Of a stretch of 64,000 bases of DNA, positions 9,209-17,202 are shown one piece after another. Position numbers and translations under genes: made by a program. The stretch spans positions 1-64,000 of the forward strand of contig MKTW01000020.1 of NCBI GenBank assembly GCA_001898405.1. The letters run 5' to 3'. How positions within the stretch are numbered: the stretch's first letter is position 1; each line of letters opens with the position of its first letter. The stretch comes from Sphingobacteriales bacterium 44-61. Lineage in GTDB: Bacteria > Bacteroidota > Bacteroidia > Chitinophagales > Chitinophagaceae. A model generated the notes under the pieces. That model did no database searches and had not been told where the DNA came from. It was given only the letters and a program-made list of their open reading frames with translations.

Positions 9209-12200
9209 TTAGAACCTGATTGTGAGGTTAGCGCCGAAGATGCGTGTGGGAGGCATATTATAAGCTGTGCTCCGGCCTGTTGCGTTACCTGTATAAGGTG
9301 CATTGCCATTGCCACCCTGGAATTCGGGATCCGTCCATACATTGGATTTAGGAACCCATGTAAATAGATTGCGGCCACTGATGCCGATGTTTGCCCCTTT
9401 GATGGCACGGCTGATCTTACTGCCGAATATCTTCACAGGTATTTCGTAATTGATAGCCAGCTCCCTCAATTTCCAAAAAGCACCGCTTGCCAGGTAGTTA
9501 CTTTCTACAGCAGTATTCAGATCGGAGTTCCAGAATAAGCGGCCGAAATTGGTAGTATACACATCTGTATTCACCACATATTTTCCTGTGCCATCATCAT
9601 ACACTGAATTGGGAAAAACAAAAGGCCTGCGTCCGTTAAGTGCTGAACGTTCACTGATACCATTATCATCAAGAAAACTACCCAGTTGATCAGCCAGTAC
9701 CTGGTTGCCGCCCCTGTAATCGGCTACAGCGCTGAAGCTAAGTCCCTTCCAGTTCACATTAAGGCTAAGCCCCAGCAGATCACTGGGTGTTGTATTGCCA
9801 AACGTTACAAGACTGGGGTTTTGCGTTGGCATACCTGTGTTGCGATCAACGATCACGCGTCCCAGATCATCTCTTACATAATCGGTCAACTTGAATTTAT
9901 AAGCTGATTGTCCTACGATCACATAGTTACTGTTCCCTATACCCAGTTCATCCACACCATCCACCAGGCTGGTTACTTTATTGCTTTGATGCGTGTAGTT
10001 CGCTTTCAGATCAATCGTTACATCGTTTATCTGGATAAGCGGGGTAAGACGGAGGTCAAGCTCCAGGCCTTTATTAATGAAAGAAGCAGCATTTCTCCGG
10101 GCCACTGTATATCCTGTTGTGTTCGACATCTGCACATCGATCACCTGGTCTGTATTATCCTGGTGATAATAGGTAGCTTCAAAATTTATCCTGTTGCGAA
10201 GAAGGCTGAATTCTATACCCACTTCTTTGTTCAGCACAAATTCAGGTTTATAAGAATCTGCCACGGTAAGATTTCCTGTTTCAAATCCAAGCACATCGCC
10301 ATAAGGGAAAAATGTGCTGCGCTGGAACACATTCTCAAATGCATAAGCAGGCAGGTTCACATTACCTGTTTTGGAAACAGCTCCCCTTAGTTTCATATAG
10401 CTGAACAGGTTGCTTGATTTCAATGCAGGTACTATCTCACTCAACAACACAGATGCACTGACACCCGGGTAAAAGAAGGCAATATCATTTTTCTTAAAAT
10501 CCTTTCCGGGCTTAACCAGGCGGCTGTCGATATCATAGCTGCCTGTGGCTTCCAGGAATGCCCAGTTATCATAATCAAATGATAGCCTGGTAAAATATCT
10601 TTCCAGTCTTGTGGTGGAATTATCTACATCCACAAAAGGTTCACCCTTCCGCATCTGTATCGACAACAAAGTAGCATTACCCAGGTTAGTGCTTCCATTC
10701 CTGAGGTAGCGGAAGGAAGTTTCCCTGTAAGATTGACCCAGCAGGGCATTGAGCTTTACCTTACCAAAGCTCTTATTGACTGTTGCAAAGATCTCTGAGT
10801 TGATCCTGCGGTTTACAGTAGAAGAAGTGCTGGTAGCCCCTGTGATATTCTGATTGGGAGCGCTTCTCAATGTTGCAGTAAATGGTGAATAAGTGAAAGC
10901 TCCTCTCCGGGTAACCGCGTCTGCATTCGTGAACGTCAATCCAACACGGTAGGTGAAATTCAACCAGGAAGTTGCTTTCATATCCAGTTGAACATTGCCC
11001 ATTATATCATCTGAACGGCCGGTTTCGCGATAGTTGTCTTTTGCGAAATAGGGCGTCTTTCCATTGTTATCAAGGTAAGGTGTGTAATACCCGTCAGGGC
11101 TGGAGAAATAATCATTTCTCCAATCGGAGAACTTGCTCAGATCATACTGGCCGGGTGCCGAGGTTACACCGTAATAGACCAGTTGATTGTTGTTGGTGAT
11201 ATCATACTGACCTTGTGTATAGCGCAGATCAAACCCTGCTTTAAATATTCCATATTCTTTATCAGCCCGGAGGCTGACAGCACGGCGGTCATTCTTATCA
11301 CCAGGCATTACCCCATTAACAGAAACATTTTGTGCACTTATATAAAAATCACCGGCTGAGTAGGAAATATCGGTTTGATGAGTAACCCCAGTATTAAAAA
11401 AATTCTTGCGCCCATTCTTTACATAAGAATAAGGAAGCATCAGTCTTTGTCCATCCGGGCCTGTCTGTCCCATCTGTCGGGTAGAGCCATCAAACGCATC
11501 GCCCCAGCTTTGTTGTTCAATAGGATCAAAAATGCCATTGCCATAAGCATTCTGGCTGTAGCCGGAACCAAACTGTTTCTGGAATTTAGGCAGGTATGCT
11601 ATGTTTTCCAGTTGGGTGGTATGACTGACAGTAACAGCGGGTTTTGATTTATTTCCTTTTTTAGTGGTGACCACAATAGCACCATTCACACCGTCAGGGC
11701 CATAAACAGCCGTAGCAGAAGAAGATTTCAGAATAGTAACATCGGCTACATCATTGGGGTTGATAGAACTGAGATAGCCTAATGCCAGTGGCACTCCATT
11801 CAACACCAGCATTGGCTGGTTATTCCCGGTAAGTGAGCGGATACCTCTTAAGGTGATACGCGTATCGGCAAATACACCATTATTGGTCGTGCTTACATTA
11901 AGGCCGGATACTTTACCGGTCAGGCCATTCTGCAGGTTTACCACTTTTGCCTGTGTAAGTTCTGTACTTTTTACTTTAGCAATGGAATAACCCAGCTCTT
12001 TAGGTTGCCGGTTAATACCCAAAGCCGTTACAACCACTTCCTGCAGGCTACCTGTGTTTTCAAGCGTAATGATCAGGGAAGAGGCGTTTCCTACTTTAAG
12101 TTCTTTTGAAGTAAAACTGGTGGATGATACGATCAGCACATCGTCGGGCTTAACGTCCAGCTTAAAATCACCATTAGCATCAGCAGAGATACCCGTTGAA

Positions 12201-12340
12201 CTGCCTTTGATGGTAATATTGGCAAATGGAATGGGATCTCCTTTGCTATCCCTTACCTGCCCGGGAAGAGAGCGGGTTTGTGCAAATGTCATGACATGAC
12301 ATATCATGCCCACTGCAATGAGTGATAAAATTTTTCTCAT
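9209..12340 (-). CDS. SusC/RagA family TonB-dependent outer-membrane transporter
   Basis: A 1043-residue outer-membrane protein. It has a signal peptide (to about residue 20), a carboxypeptidase-regulatory-like beta-sandwich domain (about 22-100, 'GQVRDSKGDPIPFANITIKG'), a TonB plug domain (about 105-230) with the SusC-type LKSSSATAVYGPDGVNGAIV motif, and a 22-strand barrel to the C-terminal Phe (GANLTIRF). It imports an energy-dependent ligand together with SusD. No glycoside hydrolase, sulfatase or peptidase lies next to it, and no sigma/anti-sigma pair is seen, so the substrate cannot be named. It is the first gene of a three-gene operon. Confidence 0.95.
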   Translation of the reverse strand: MRKILSLIAVGMICHVMTFAQTRSLPGQVRDSKGDPIPFANITIKGSSTGISADANGDFKLDVKPDDVLIVSSTSFTSKELKVGNASSLIITLENTGSLQEVVVTALGINRQPKELGYSIAKVKSTELTQAKVVNLQNGLTGKVSGLNVSTTNNGVFADTRITLRGIRSLTGNNQPMLVLNGVPLALGYLSSINPNDVADVTILKSSSATAVYGPDGVNGAIVVTTKKGNKSKPAVTVSHTTQLENIAYLPKFQKQFGSGYSQNAYGNGIFDPIEQQSWGDAFDGSTRQMGQTGPDGQRLMLPYSYVKNGRKNFFNTGVTHQTDISYSAGDFYISAQNVSVNGVMPGDKNDRRAVSLRADKEYGIFKAGFDLRYTQGQYDITNNNQLVYYGVTSAPGQYDLSKFSDWRNDYFSSPDGYYTPYLDNNGKTPYFAKDNYRETGRSDDIMGNVQLDMKATSWLNFTYRVGLTFTNADAVTRRGAFTYSPFTATLRSAPNQNITGATSTSSTVNRRINSEIFATVNKSFGKVKLNALLGQSYRETSFRYLRNGSTNLGNATLLSIQMRKGEPFVDVDNSTTRLERYFTRLSFDYDNWAFLEATGSYDIDSRLVKPGKDFKKNDIAFFYPGVSASVLLSEIVPALKSSNLFSYMKLRGAVSKTGNVNLPAYAFENVFQRSTFFPYGDVLGFETGNLTVADSYKPEFVLNKEVGIEFSLLRNRINFEATYYHQDNTDQVIDVQMSNTTGYTVARRNAASFINKGLELDLRLTPLIQINDVTIDLKANYTHQSNKVTSLVDGVDELGIGNSNYVIVGQSAYKFKLTDYVRDDLGRVIVDRNTGMPTQNPSLVTFGNTTPSDLLGLSLNVNWKGLSFSAVADYRGGNQVLADQLGSFLDDNGISERSALNGRRPFVFPNSVYDDGTGKYVVNTDVYTTNFGRLFWNSDLNTAVESNYLASGAFWKLRELAINYEIPVKIFGSKISRAIKGANIGISGRNLFTWVPKSNVWTDPEFQGGNGNAPYTGNATGRSTAYNMPPTRIFGANLTIRF

Positions 12341-12360
12341 CTGTTATTTTGGTTTTAGTT

Positions 12361-12402
12361 ACTGAAAGATGTGTGTGTGATGGTATCTCTGTCTCTTTCA
12401 GT
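12361..12402. promoter_or_regulatory. Inverted repeat upstream of susC
   Basis: ACTGAAAGA (12361-12369) and TCTTTCAGT (12394-12402) are perfect 9-bp inverted arms separated by 24 bp, 20 bp before the susC start. This could be an operator or a leader hairpin controlling susC. No TAnnTTTG box was found nearby. Confidence 0.35.
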
Positions 12403-12495
12403 GAGGTGGTAATATCTCAGGTATGTGCATGCAGATAATCAGATCATACTGCGTTCCATTTGCATGATCTGTTGCTCAAATTGCATTTTTTCCAA

Positions 12496-12534
12496 ATAAA
12501 AAAAAAGTCACCTGCCCTCTAAAAGGCAGATGAC
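12496..12534 (-). terminator. Rho-independent terminator of the LemA/TPM operon
   Basis: Arms GTCACCTGCC (12507-12516) and GGCAGATGAC (12525-12534) form a stem with one mismatch. On the minus strand the stem is followed by nine T residues. It lies about 65 bp after the last TPM gene. Confidence 0.85.
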
Positions 12535-12599
12535 TCAACAGAAGTGATATTAATTTATACTGAAGTGAAGAATTTTGAAATTGAACTGTCGGATATTTT

Positions 12600-13385
12600 T
12601 TACCATTTTCCTCCTGCTCCGCCGCCTCCAAAGCCACCGCCTCCGAATCCGCCGAAGCCTCCACCGCCACCGGACCAGCCACCACCGCCTCCGCCGCCAG
12701 ACCAGCCACCGCCTCCGATCCATCCGCCACCAGGCCAGCCAGTATATCCTCTGCGGGAAACATATCCACCACCGCCTCCCCCACCAATGCCGCCAAGGAA
12801 TATGATGAGAACGATCACTATCACGATAACAAGCAAAGGACTGATGCCTTTACCTTTTTTATGATATCCTGCCGGCGCCTTGTATTTTCCTTCTGCTGCT
12901 TTGATAAGGGCATCCGTCGCTTCATCCAGGCCACGATAATAATTACCTGCTTTAAAATTCGGGATCAGTTCATTATCCAGGATCGCATCGGCTGTCAGAT
13001 CAGGAATAACACCTTCCAGTCCATAACCAACCGCAATGAATGCATCCCTGTTGCCGGCTGCGCCACCGGTAGAGATCAGCACCACGATCCCATTATCAAA
13101 ATTCTTATTCCCTACTCCCCATGCCCTTCCTAATGCAATGGCATAATCAGCGGCTGAATAACCTTTCAGGTCGCTGACAATTACAACGGAGATCTGGTTG
13201 GAAGTGCTGTCGTCATAAGCCACCAGTTTCCGCTCCAGCGCAGTTACCTGCTCTGGTGTAAGGAAATTACCTGTCAGATCATTGACAAGTTTTGGAGGAT
13301 CAGGTCTTGGCGGAATGGCTTTTTCCACCTGAGCCGATGACGCGAAGGCCAGCAGCAAAAAGAATATGGAAAGGAATTTCTTCAT
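12600..13385 (-). CDS. TPM domain protein with Gly-rich C-terminus (YgcG family)
   Basis: A 261-residue protein with a signal peptide (MKKFLSIFFLLLAFASSAQ) and a TPM domain at about 35-160 (PKLVNDLTGNFLTPEQVTALE..., AVGYGLEGVIPD). A transmembrane helix follows at about 180-200 (LLVIVIVIVLIIFLGGIG), and the C-terminal tail is almost pure Gly/Trp/Phe. TPM (TLP18.3/Psb32/MOLO-1) proteins are membrane-anchored extracytoplasmic proteins, some with phosphatase-like activity; the role in bacteria is poorly known. It is the last of a four-gene operon, 5 bp after the other TPM gene. The Gly-rich tail creates a long proline-rich open frame on the opposite strand that is not a gene. Confidence 0.9.
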   Translation of the reverse strand: MKKFLSIFFLLLAFASSAQVEKAIPPRPDPPKLVNDLTGNFLTPEQVTALERKLVAYDDSTSNQISVVIVSDLKGYSAADYAIALGRAWGVGNKNFDNGIVVLISTGGAAGNRDAFIAVGYGLEGVIPDLTADAILDNELIPNFKAGNYYRGLDEATDALIKAAEGKYKAPAGYHKKGKGISPLLVIVIVIVLIIFLGGIGGGGGGGYVSRRGYTGWPGGGWIGGGGWSGGGGGGGWSGGGGGFGGFGGGGFGGGGAGGKW

Positions 13386-13390
13386 GGAAA

Positions 13391-13849
13391 TTATTTGCCG
13401 AAGACGATGTCGTCGGGTAATTCATTTTTGTCGGTATTCTTATCGTAAGGAAAATGCTGATGAAGCGCCTGACCGATCTCAAACACACATTGACTGATAC
13501 CATCAGCATAATTTTCTTTATTGAAGTTTTCGATCATCAGGGCCACTTCTTTATCCCAGTAAGCCGCGCCTACTTTTTCATGAATGCCCTGATCGCCAAA
13601 AACAGCCAGCTGCCGGTCTTTCAAAGCCACATATACCAACACGGCATTGTGCTCTGCAGTTTCATCCATTTCCAGCCGGAAGAATATTTCTCCTGCGCGG
13701 TCAATGGCATCCATATAGGGACAATGGCTTTCCACGAAAACCCTTACTTCGCCACTGGTTTGAAGCTCAGCAGTGCGAACAGCTTCCACTATCCGGCTGC
13801 GTTCAGGTTCTGTGAAGAATGGCTTTTTTTTCCTGAATAATGAAAACAC
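13391..13849 (-). CDS. TPM domain protein without signal peptide
   Basis: A 152-residue second TPM-domain protein. It starts at a GTG (MFSLFRKKKPFF) and lacks a signal peptide or membrane span. The domain is recognisable from TSGEVRVFVE, NAVLVYVALKDRQLAVFGDQGIHEKVG and the following helix. It resembles the short 'TPM domain-containing' partners usually encoded next to LemA and the larger Gly-tailed TPM protein. It sits 10 bp after the second LemA gene and 5 bp before the Gly-tailed TPM gene, so it is translated within the same operon. Exact biochemical role is unknown. Confidence 0.88.
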   Translation of the reverse strand: MFSLFRKKKPFFTEPERSRIVEAVRTAELQTSGEVRVFVESHCPYMDAIDRAGEIFFRLEMDETAEHNAVLVYVALKDRQLAVFGDQGIHEKVGAAYWDKEVALMIENFNKENYADGISQCVFEIGQALHQHFPYDKNTDKNELPDDIVFGK

Positions 13850-13859
13850 GGCGCTGTTT

Positions 13860-14450
13860 TTAAAATTTAATTTCTACTGATTTGTCGCTGCCGGCCACTG
13901 CTTCAAATCCGTCTTTGGGTTTATATCCCAACAAGCCGGCTACCAGGTTGCCGGGAAATCCCCTTACCTGTTTATTGTAATCCGCTACAGCAGCATTGAA
14001 ATCATTTCGTGCCACTTTAATGCGGCGTTCTGTTCCTTCCAACTGTGTTTGCAGGCCTGCATAAGCAGCCGTGCCTTTCAGCGTGGGATATTTCTCTATT
14101 ACAACGATCAGCCGGTTAGTGGCTGTGGCAAGATTATCCTGCGCACGCTGCTGTGCTGTATAATTTTCTGCGGTCAATGCATCGTTCGACATACCGGAAA
14201 GTGCTTCGCCACGGGCAGCGGCTATCTGTTCCAATGTGCTTTGTTCAAATTCAGATACGCCTTTCACTGTGTTCACGAGGTTAGGCACCAGGTCGAGCCT
14301 GCGCTGGTAAGTACTTTGCACTTCCGACCATTGCTGTTTCACTTTCTCCTCCTTCTTCACGAGGGAATTGTAAGTACTGACCATAAAAATGACCAGCAAT
14401 AAAATAACGGCCCCTGCTATGACGAGGCCGGTATACTTTTTCTTTTGCAT
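13860..14450 (-). CDS. LemA family protein (second copy)
   Basis: A 196-residue LemA protein: an N-terminal transmembrane helix (about 8-26) with a short cytoplasmic end, then an extracytoplasmic helical bundle with the family pattern YNSLVKKEEKVKQQWSEV, RLDLVPNLVNTVKG and EKYPTLK. The C-terminal RGFPGNLVAGLLGYKPKDGF element is also characteristic. LemA proteins are common and almost always linked to TPM proteins, but no reaction is established. It lies 11 bp downstream of the other LemA gene, with which it is clearly paralogous. Confidence 0.93.
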   Translation of the reverse strand: MQKKKYTGLVIAGAVILLLVIFMVSTYNSLVKKEEKVKQQWSEVQSTYQRRLDLVPNLVNTVKGVSEFEQSTLEQIAAARGEALSGMSNDALTAENYTAQQRAQDNLATATNRLIVVIEKYPTLKGTAAYAGLQTQLEGTERRIKVARNDFNAAVADYNKQVRGFPGNLVAGLLGYKPKDGFEAVAGSDKSVEIKF

Positions 14451-14461
14451 GAATGCGGCTG

Positions 14462-15055
14462 TTAGAATTGAACTTTCGGCGCTTTCTCGGCTCCTTCATC
14501 TGCCTTGAATCCTTCTTTGGCTTTAAAGCCAAACATGCCGGCAAAAATATTAGTGGGGAAAGACCTCACTTTAGTATTATAGGTATTGATCGCATCATTG
14601 AAAGTGCGTCTTGAACCGCGGACATCATTTTCGATACCCTCCAGTTGCCCTTGCAATTGCAGGAAGTTTTGATTCGCCTTCAAATCGGGATAGTTTTCCA
14701 CCACAGCAAGCAGGCGGCTGAGTGCACCACTCATCTGGCTCTGTGCCTGTTGGAATTTGGCCATGTTCTCGGGTGTCAGCTGGTCTGCCGTAAAGTTAAC
14801 AGAAGTGGCTTTAGCCCTTGCTTCCACCAAACCGGTAAGCGTTTCCTTTTCAAAATTGGCTGCGCCTTTTACTGTATTCACCAGGTTGTCTACCAGGTCA
14901 GCCCTTTTCTGGTATTCGGTGTTTACATTGTTCCAGGTGTTTTTTACCACCTCATCCTGCTTCACCAGTCCGTTATATCCGCTGCATCCCCATACGCCGA
15001 GGATCAATATAAGCCCGATAAGAATAAGCCATCCCAGATTTTTGGTTCCTTTCAT
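14462..15055 (-). CDS. LemA family protein (first copy)
   Basis: A 197-residue LemA protein and first gene of the LemA-LemA-TPM-TPM operon. A hydrophobic N-terminus with Cys24 (LILGVWGCSGYN) could be a membrane anchor or a weak lipobox. The bundle has NGLVKQDEVVKNTWNNV, RADLVDNLVNTVKGAANFE and ENYPDLKANQNF, and the C-terminus has RSFPTNIFAGMFGFKAKEGF. It aligns over its length with the downstream copy, so the pair arose by tandem duplication. No TAnnTTTG promoter was recognised in the 140 bp upstream. Confidence 0.93.
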   Translation of the reverse strand: MKGTKNLGWLILIGLILILGVWGCSGYNGLVKQDEVVKNTWNNVNTEYQKRADLVDNLVNTVKGAANFEKETLTGLVEARAKATSVNFTADQLTPENMAKFQQAQSQMSGALSRLLAVVENYPDLKANQNFLQLQGQLEGIENDVRGSRRTFNDAINTYNTKVRSFPTNIFAGMFGFKAKEGFKADEGAEKAPKVQF

Positions 15056-15198
15056 GTTTGATAGGTTTTAATGTAGAATAAAATTAGTGTTTTTCAGTAT
15101 GGTAATGATTAAATTTTCGGGTAATGTGGGAGGTTTACCGGTGAAAGGATATTCTTAACCGGTTAAGATTTTGTAGTGCGGAATATTCAGTGGAGGGG

Positions 15199-15456
15199 TT
15201 AATGATAATGGAACCGGCACTGAATGATATGTAGTCGTTTATCTTTTACGGCATACACTAGTCGATGTTCATCCGTGATCCTCCGGCTCCAGAACCCAGC
15301 CAGGTCTCCTTTAAGCGGTTCCGGCTTACCAATACCTTTAAACGGGGAACGCATTCCATCCTTGATCAGTTCGTTTATACGCAGTATGATCTTTTTATCC
15401 TGCTCCTGCCAATACAGGTAATCTTCCCAAGCATTGGTCTGCCATACCAGTTCCAT
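15199..15456 (-). CDS. yoeB: YoeB/Txe family toxin (mRNA endoribonuclease)
   Basis: An 85-residue protein of exactly YoeB length. In E. coli numbering the catalytic and binding residues all align: Glu46, Arg59, Arg65, His83 and Tyr84, with the typical CRFHYH end. YoeB binds the ribosomal A site and cleaves mRNA when its antitoxin is degraded. It starts 1 bp after the antitoxin stop, consistent with translational coupling. All key residues are intact, so the toxin should be active. It lies between the LemA operon and a decayed permease gene, a typical site for a mobile toxin-antitoxin module. Confidence 0.95.
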   Translation of the reverse strand: MELVWQTNAWEDYLYWQEQDKKIILRINELIKDGMRSPFKGIGKPEPLKGDLAGFWSRRITDEHRLVYAVKDKRLHIIQCRFHYH

Positions 15457-15457
15457 C

Positions 15458-15712
15458 TTATTTTTCTATTAGCTTGTTCTTAATGAATTTGTTCTTATTC
15501 ATTTCAGCAGCGGCTTCTTCCAGTCTTTTCCGATTGGCTTTTGTGCTCATTAAGTGAAACGTTTCCTGAATGGAGTTGTATTCGTCGAGATCCATCACTA
15601 CCACATTCTTTCCTTGTGTCCGGGAAACAATAACGATCTCCTTGTCTTCATTGACAGCATTCAGGTTTTGAGTAAGATTGTTTCGGAACTCGGAATAATT
15701 TACAACTTTCAT
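15458..15712 (-). CDS. yefM: YefM/Phd family antitoxin
   Basis: An 84-residue antitoxin. The start is the ATG at 15712 (MKVVNYSEFRNNL), which matches the family. The open frame can be extended to a TTG at 15733, but that would place the operator inside the gene. The N-terminal half has the Phd/YefM DNA-binding pattern (NAVNEDKEIVIVSRTQGKNVVVMDLDEY is split here only by description: 'VNEDKEIVIVSR' and 'NVVVMDLDEYNS'). The Lys/Asn-rich tail (ANRKRLEEAAAEM...) would neutralise YoeB. It represses its own promoter in the known family, helped by the toxin. Confidence 0.93.
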   Translation of the reverse strand: MKVVNYSEFRNNLTQNLNAVNEDKEIVIVSRTQGKNVVVMDLDEYNSIQETFHLMSTKANRKRLEEAAAEMNKNKFIKNKLIEK

Positions 15713-15715
15713 CAC

Positions 15716-15743
15716 GTACTTATTTAAGTACAAAAATAAGTAC
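15716..15743 (-). promoter_or_regulatory. Toxin-antitoxin operator/promoter with three GTAC cores
   Basis: Three GTAC cores lie at 15716-15719, 15728-15731 and 15740-15743, exactly 12 bp apart, each flanked by AAGTAC/GTACTT halves. A -7 box TATTTTTG (15731-15738, minus strand) sits between them, a few bases before the antitoxin start. YefM is known to bind palindromes with a TGTACA core, so this is a probable autoregulatory operator. Confidence 0.7.
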
Positions 15744-15780
15744 TTTTTTGTTTCACCATTTATTAATTCTCAAATCCTTG

Positions 15781-16020
15781 CTATTCAGTCCTTAAGCTCC
15801 TGACAGGATCTGCCAGTGCTGATTTTATGGATTGAGCTCTTACTATTACAAGGCAATCAGAGTGGCCAAAGCACCCGCCAATAGAAAGATCCCCGCACCT
15901 GGGTTGATCCTGTAAGAACAATCCCGAGCCATTGGCGCATAGCCTAATAAGCAATCGGTATGGCTATCACAATAGCAATGCAGACAAGCTTTATATGATC
16001 GAAGGATAACAGTTTTACCG
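15781..16020 (-). pseudogene. Remnant of an FtsX/MacB-type ABC transporter permease C-terminus
   Basis: On the minus strand, joining reading frames gives the last ~75 residues of a Bacteroidota macrolide-export-type permease: KLVCIAIVIAIPIAY, an in-frame TAG, AMRQWLG, a frameshift, RINPGAGIFLLAGALATLIA, another frameshift, then VRAQSIKSALADPVRSLRTE and a stop. The final SALADPVRSLRTE is diagnostic of this family. At least two frameshifts and one stop break it, and the rest of the gene is absent. It lies between the toxin-antitoxin module and the sugar dehydrogenase gene. Confidence 0.8.
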
Positions 16021-16060
16021 GCGGCATGATTTTCGCCGCCTTAAACCACAATCATGTTGT

Positions 16061-17173
16061 ATGAATATCCCAAAACCTTTCTTCCTGATCTTGCTGATCC
16101 CTCCTTTCCTGGCTTCTTTTTCCTGCAACAAATCGGACAACAAAAATGCGGAGCCTCCCGGTGCAGTGGAAATAAAGGATAGCGTTGTAGCACAAAACCT
16201 CAACTTCCCCTGGGAACTGGTATGGGGGCCGGACAATCACATCTGGATGACGGAACGTGGCGGAAAGATCAGCCGCTTCAATCCAGCAACCGGCCAGGTG
16301 ATCCCTCTTCTTACCGTTCCTGAAGTGGTTTCGAATAACGAAGGTGGCCTGCTTGGGTTGGCCATCGATGCTCAAGGAAGCGGGTCAGCCAATGTATTTG
16401 TAGTATACAATTACAATAAGAACGGCCAGTATACAGAAAAGCTGGTACGCTATACGTATAATGGTACCACATTGAACAATCCGGTTACCTTGCTGGACGA
16501 TATTGATGCAGCTTCCATCCATAACGGCAGCAGGCTGGTGATCGATAATAATAAAATTTTCATGAGCACCGGCGATGCAGCTGAAGGATCGCAAGCGCAG
16601 GACCCTAATTCAAAGAATGGAAAAATACTCCGGCTGAACCTTGACGGCACCATACCCGCAGATAATCCTGTCACCGGCAATCCATACTGGTCATTGGGTC
16701 ATCGCAATGCACAAGGATTGGTGATGGCCAATGGAAAACTGTATAGCTCCGAACATGGACCCAGCAATGATGATGAGATCAATATCATTCAAAAAGGAAA
16801 GAATTATGGGTGGCCTGTTGTAGAAGGTTATTGCAATACGGCATCGGAACAAACGGCCTGCAGCACTACCGGAATAACAGAGCCTATCAAAGCCTGGACG
16901 CCGACGGCAGCTGTTTGCGGACTGGATTATTATAACCATGATCTGATACCGCAATGGAAAGGGTCCTTACTGCTGGTAGCATTAAAAGATGCACGCATGT
17001 ATCAATTGAAACTGGGAGATGACCTTGCTTCTATTGCCCATACCAATGAATACTTTGAACGGAAATATGGAAGAATGCGGGATGTATGTGTGTCGCCGGA
17101 GGGAAAGGTTTATATCTGCACCAGCAATGGAGGGAATAATGACAAAATTATTGAGATAACAAAAAAGCCCTGA
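16061..17173 (+). CDS. PQQ-dependent sugar dehydrogenase-like lipoprotein
   Basis: A 370-residue protein of the glucose/sorbosone dehydrogenase family, a six-bladed beta-propeller that oxidises aldose sugars with PQQ in the periplasm. Visible family features are PWELVWGPDNHIWMTERGGK, NNEGGLLGLAIDA, NGSRLVIDNNKIFMSTGDA, GHRNAQGLVM, SSEHGPSNDDEINII and KGKNYGWPVV. The leader ends in a plausible lipobox (LASFSC), so it is probably membrane-anchored. No PQQ synthesis genes are in the window, so PQQ would have to come from outside or from another locus. The stop codon lies inside the terminator shared with pgk. Confidence 0.9.
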   Translation: MNIPKPFFLILLIPPFLASFSCNKSDNKNAEPPGAVEIKDSVVAQNLNFPWELVWGPDNHIWMTERGGKISRFNPATGQVIPLLTVPEVVSNNEGGLLGLAIDAQGSGSANVFVVYNYNKNGQYTEKLVRYTYNGTTLNNPVTLLDDIDAASIHNGSRLVIDNNKIFMSTGDAAEGSQAQDPNSKNGKILRLNLDGTIPADNPVTGNPYWSLGHRNAQGLVMANGKLYSSEHGPSNDDEINIIQKGKNYGWPVVEGYCNTASEQTACSTTGITEPIKAWTPTAAVCGLDYYNHDLIPQWKGSLLLVALKDARMYQLKLGDDLASIAHTNEYFERKYGRMRDVCVSPEGKVYICTSNGGNNDKIIEITKKP

Positions 17174-17188
17174 ATGAACAGGGCTTTT
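17163..17188. terminator. Bidirectional terminator between sugar dehydrogenase and pgk
   Basis: AAAAGCCCTG (17163-17172) pairs perfectly with CAGGGCTTTT (17179-17188) around a 6-nt loop. It has A/T runs on both sides and sits between convergent stop codons, overlapping the dehydrogenase stop. Confidence 0.9.
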
Positions 17189-17202
17189 CATTATAGATTT
17201 AA

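Noticed and set aside
9190-9408. N-terminal extension of the SusD frame
   Set aside because: It overlaps the end of susC and precedes a perfect lipoprotein signal; the start at 9189 is better supported.
9686-10390. Antisense frames within susC, up to 160 residues
   Set aside because: The SusC frame is continuous and family-typical; these frames show no domain and are by-products.
12544-12864. Proline-rich 106-residue plus-strand frame
   Set aside because: It is the reverse complement of the Gly-rich tail of the TPM protein; the composition follows from GGN codons.
15713-15733. Seven-codon N-terminal extension of the antitoxin
   Set aside because: It would begin with TTG and lie inside the GTAC operator; family proteins start at the downstream ATG.
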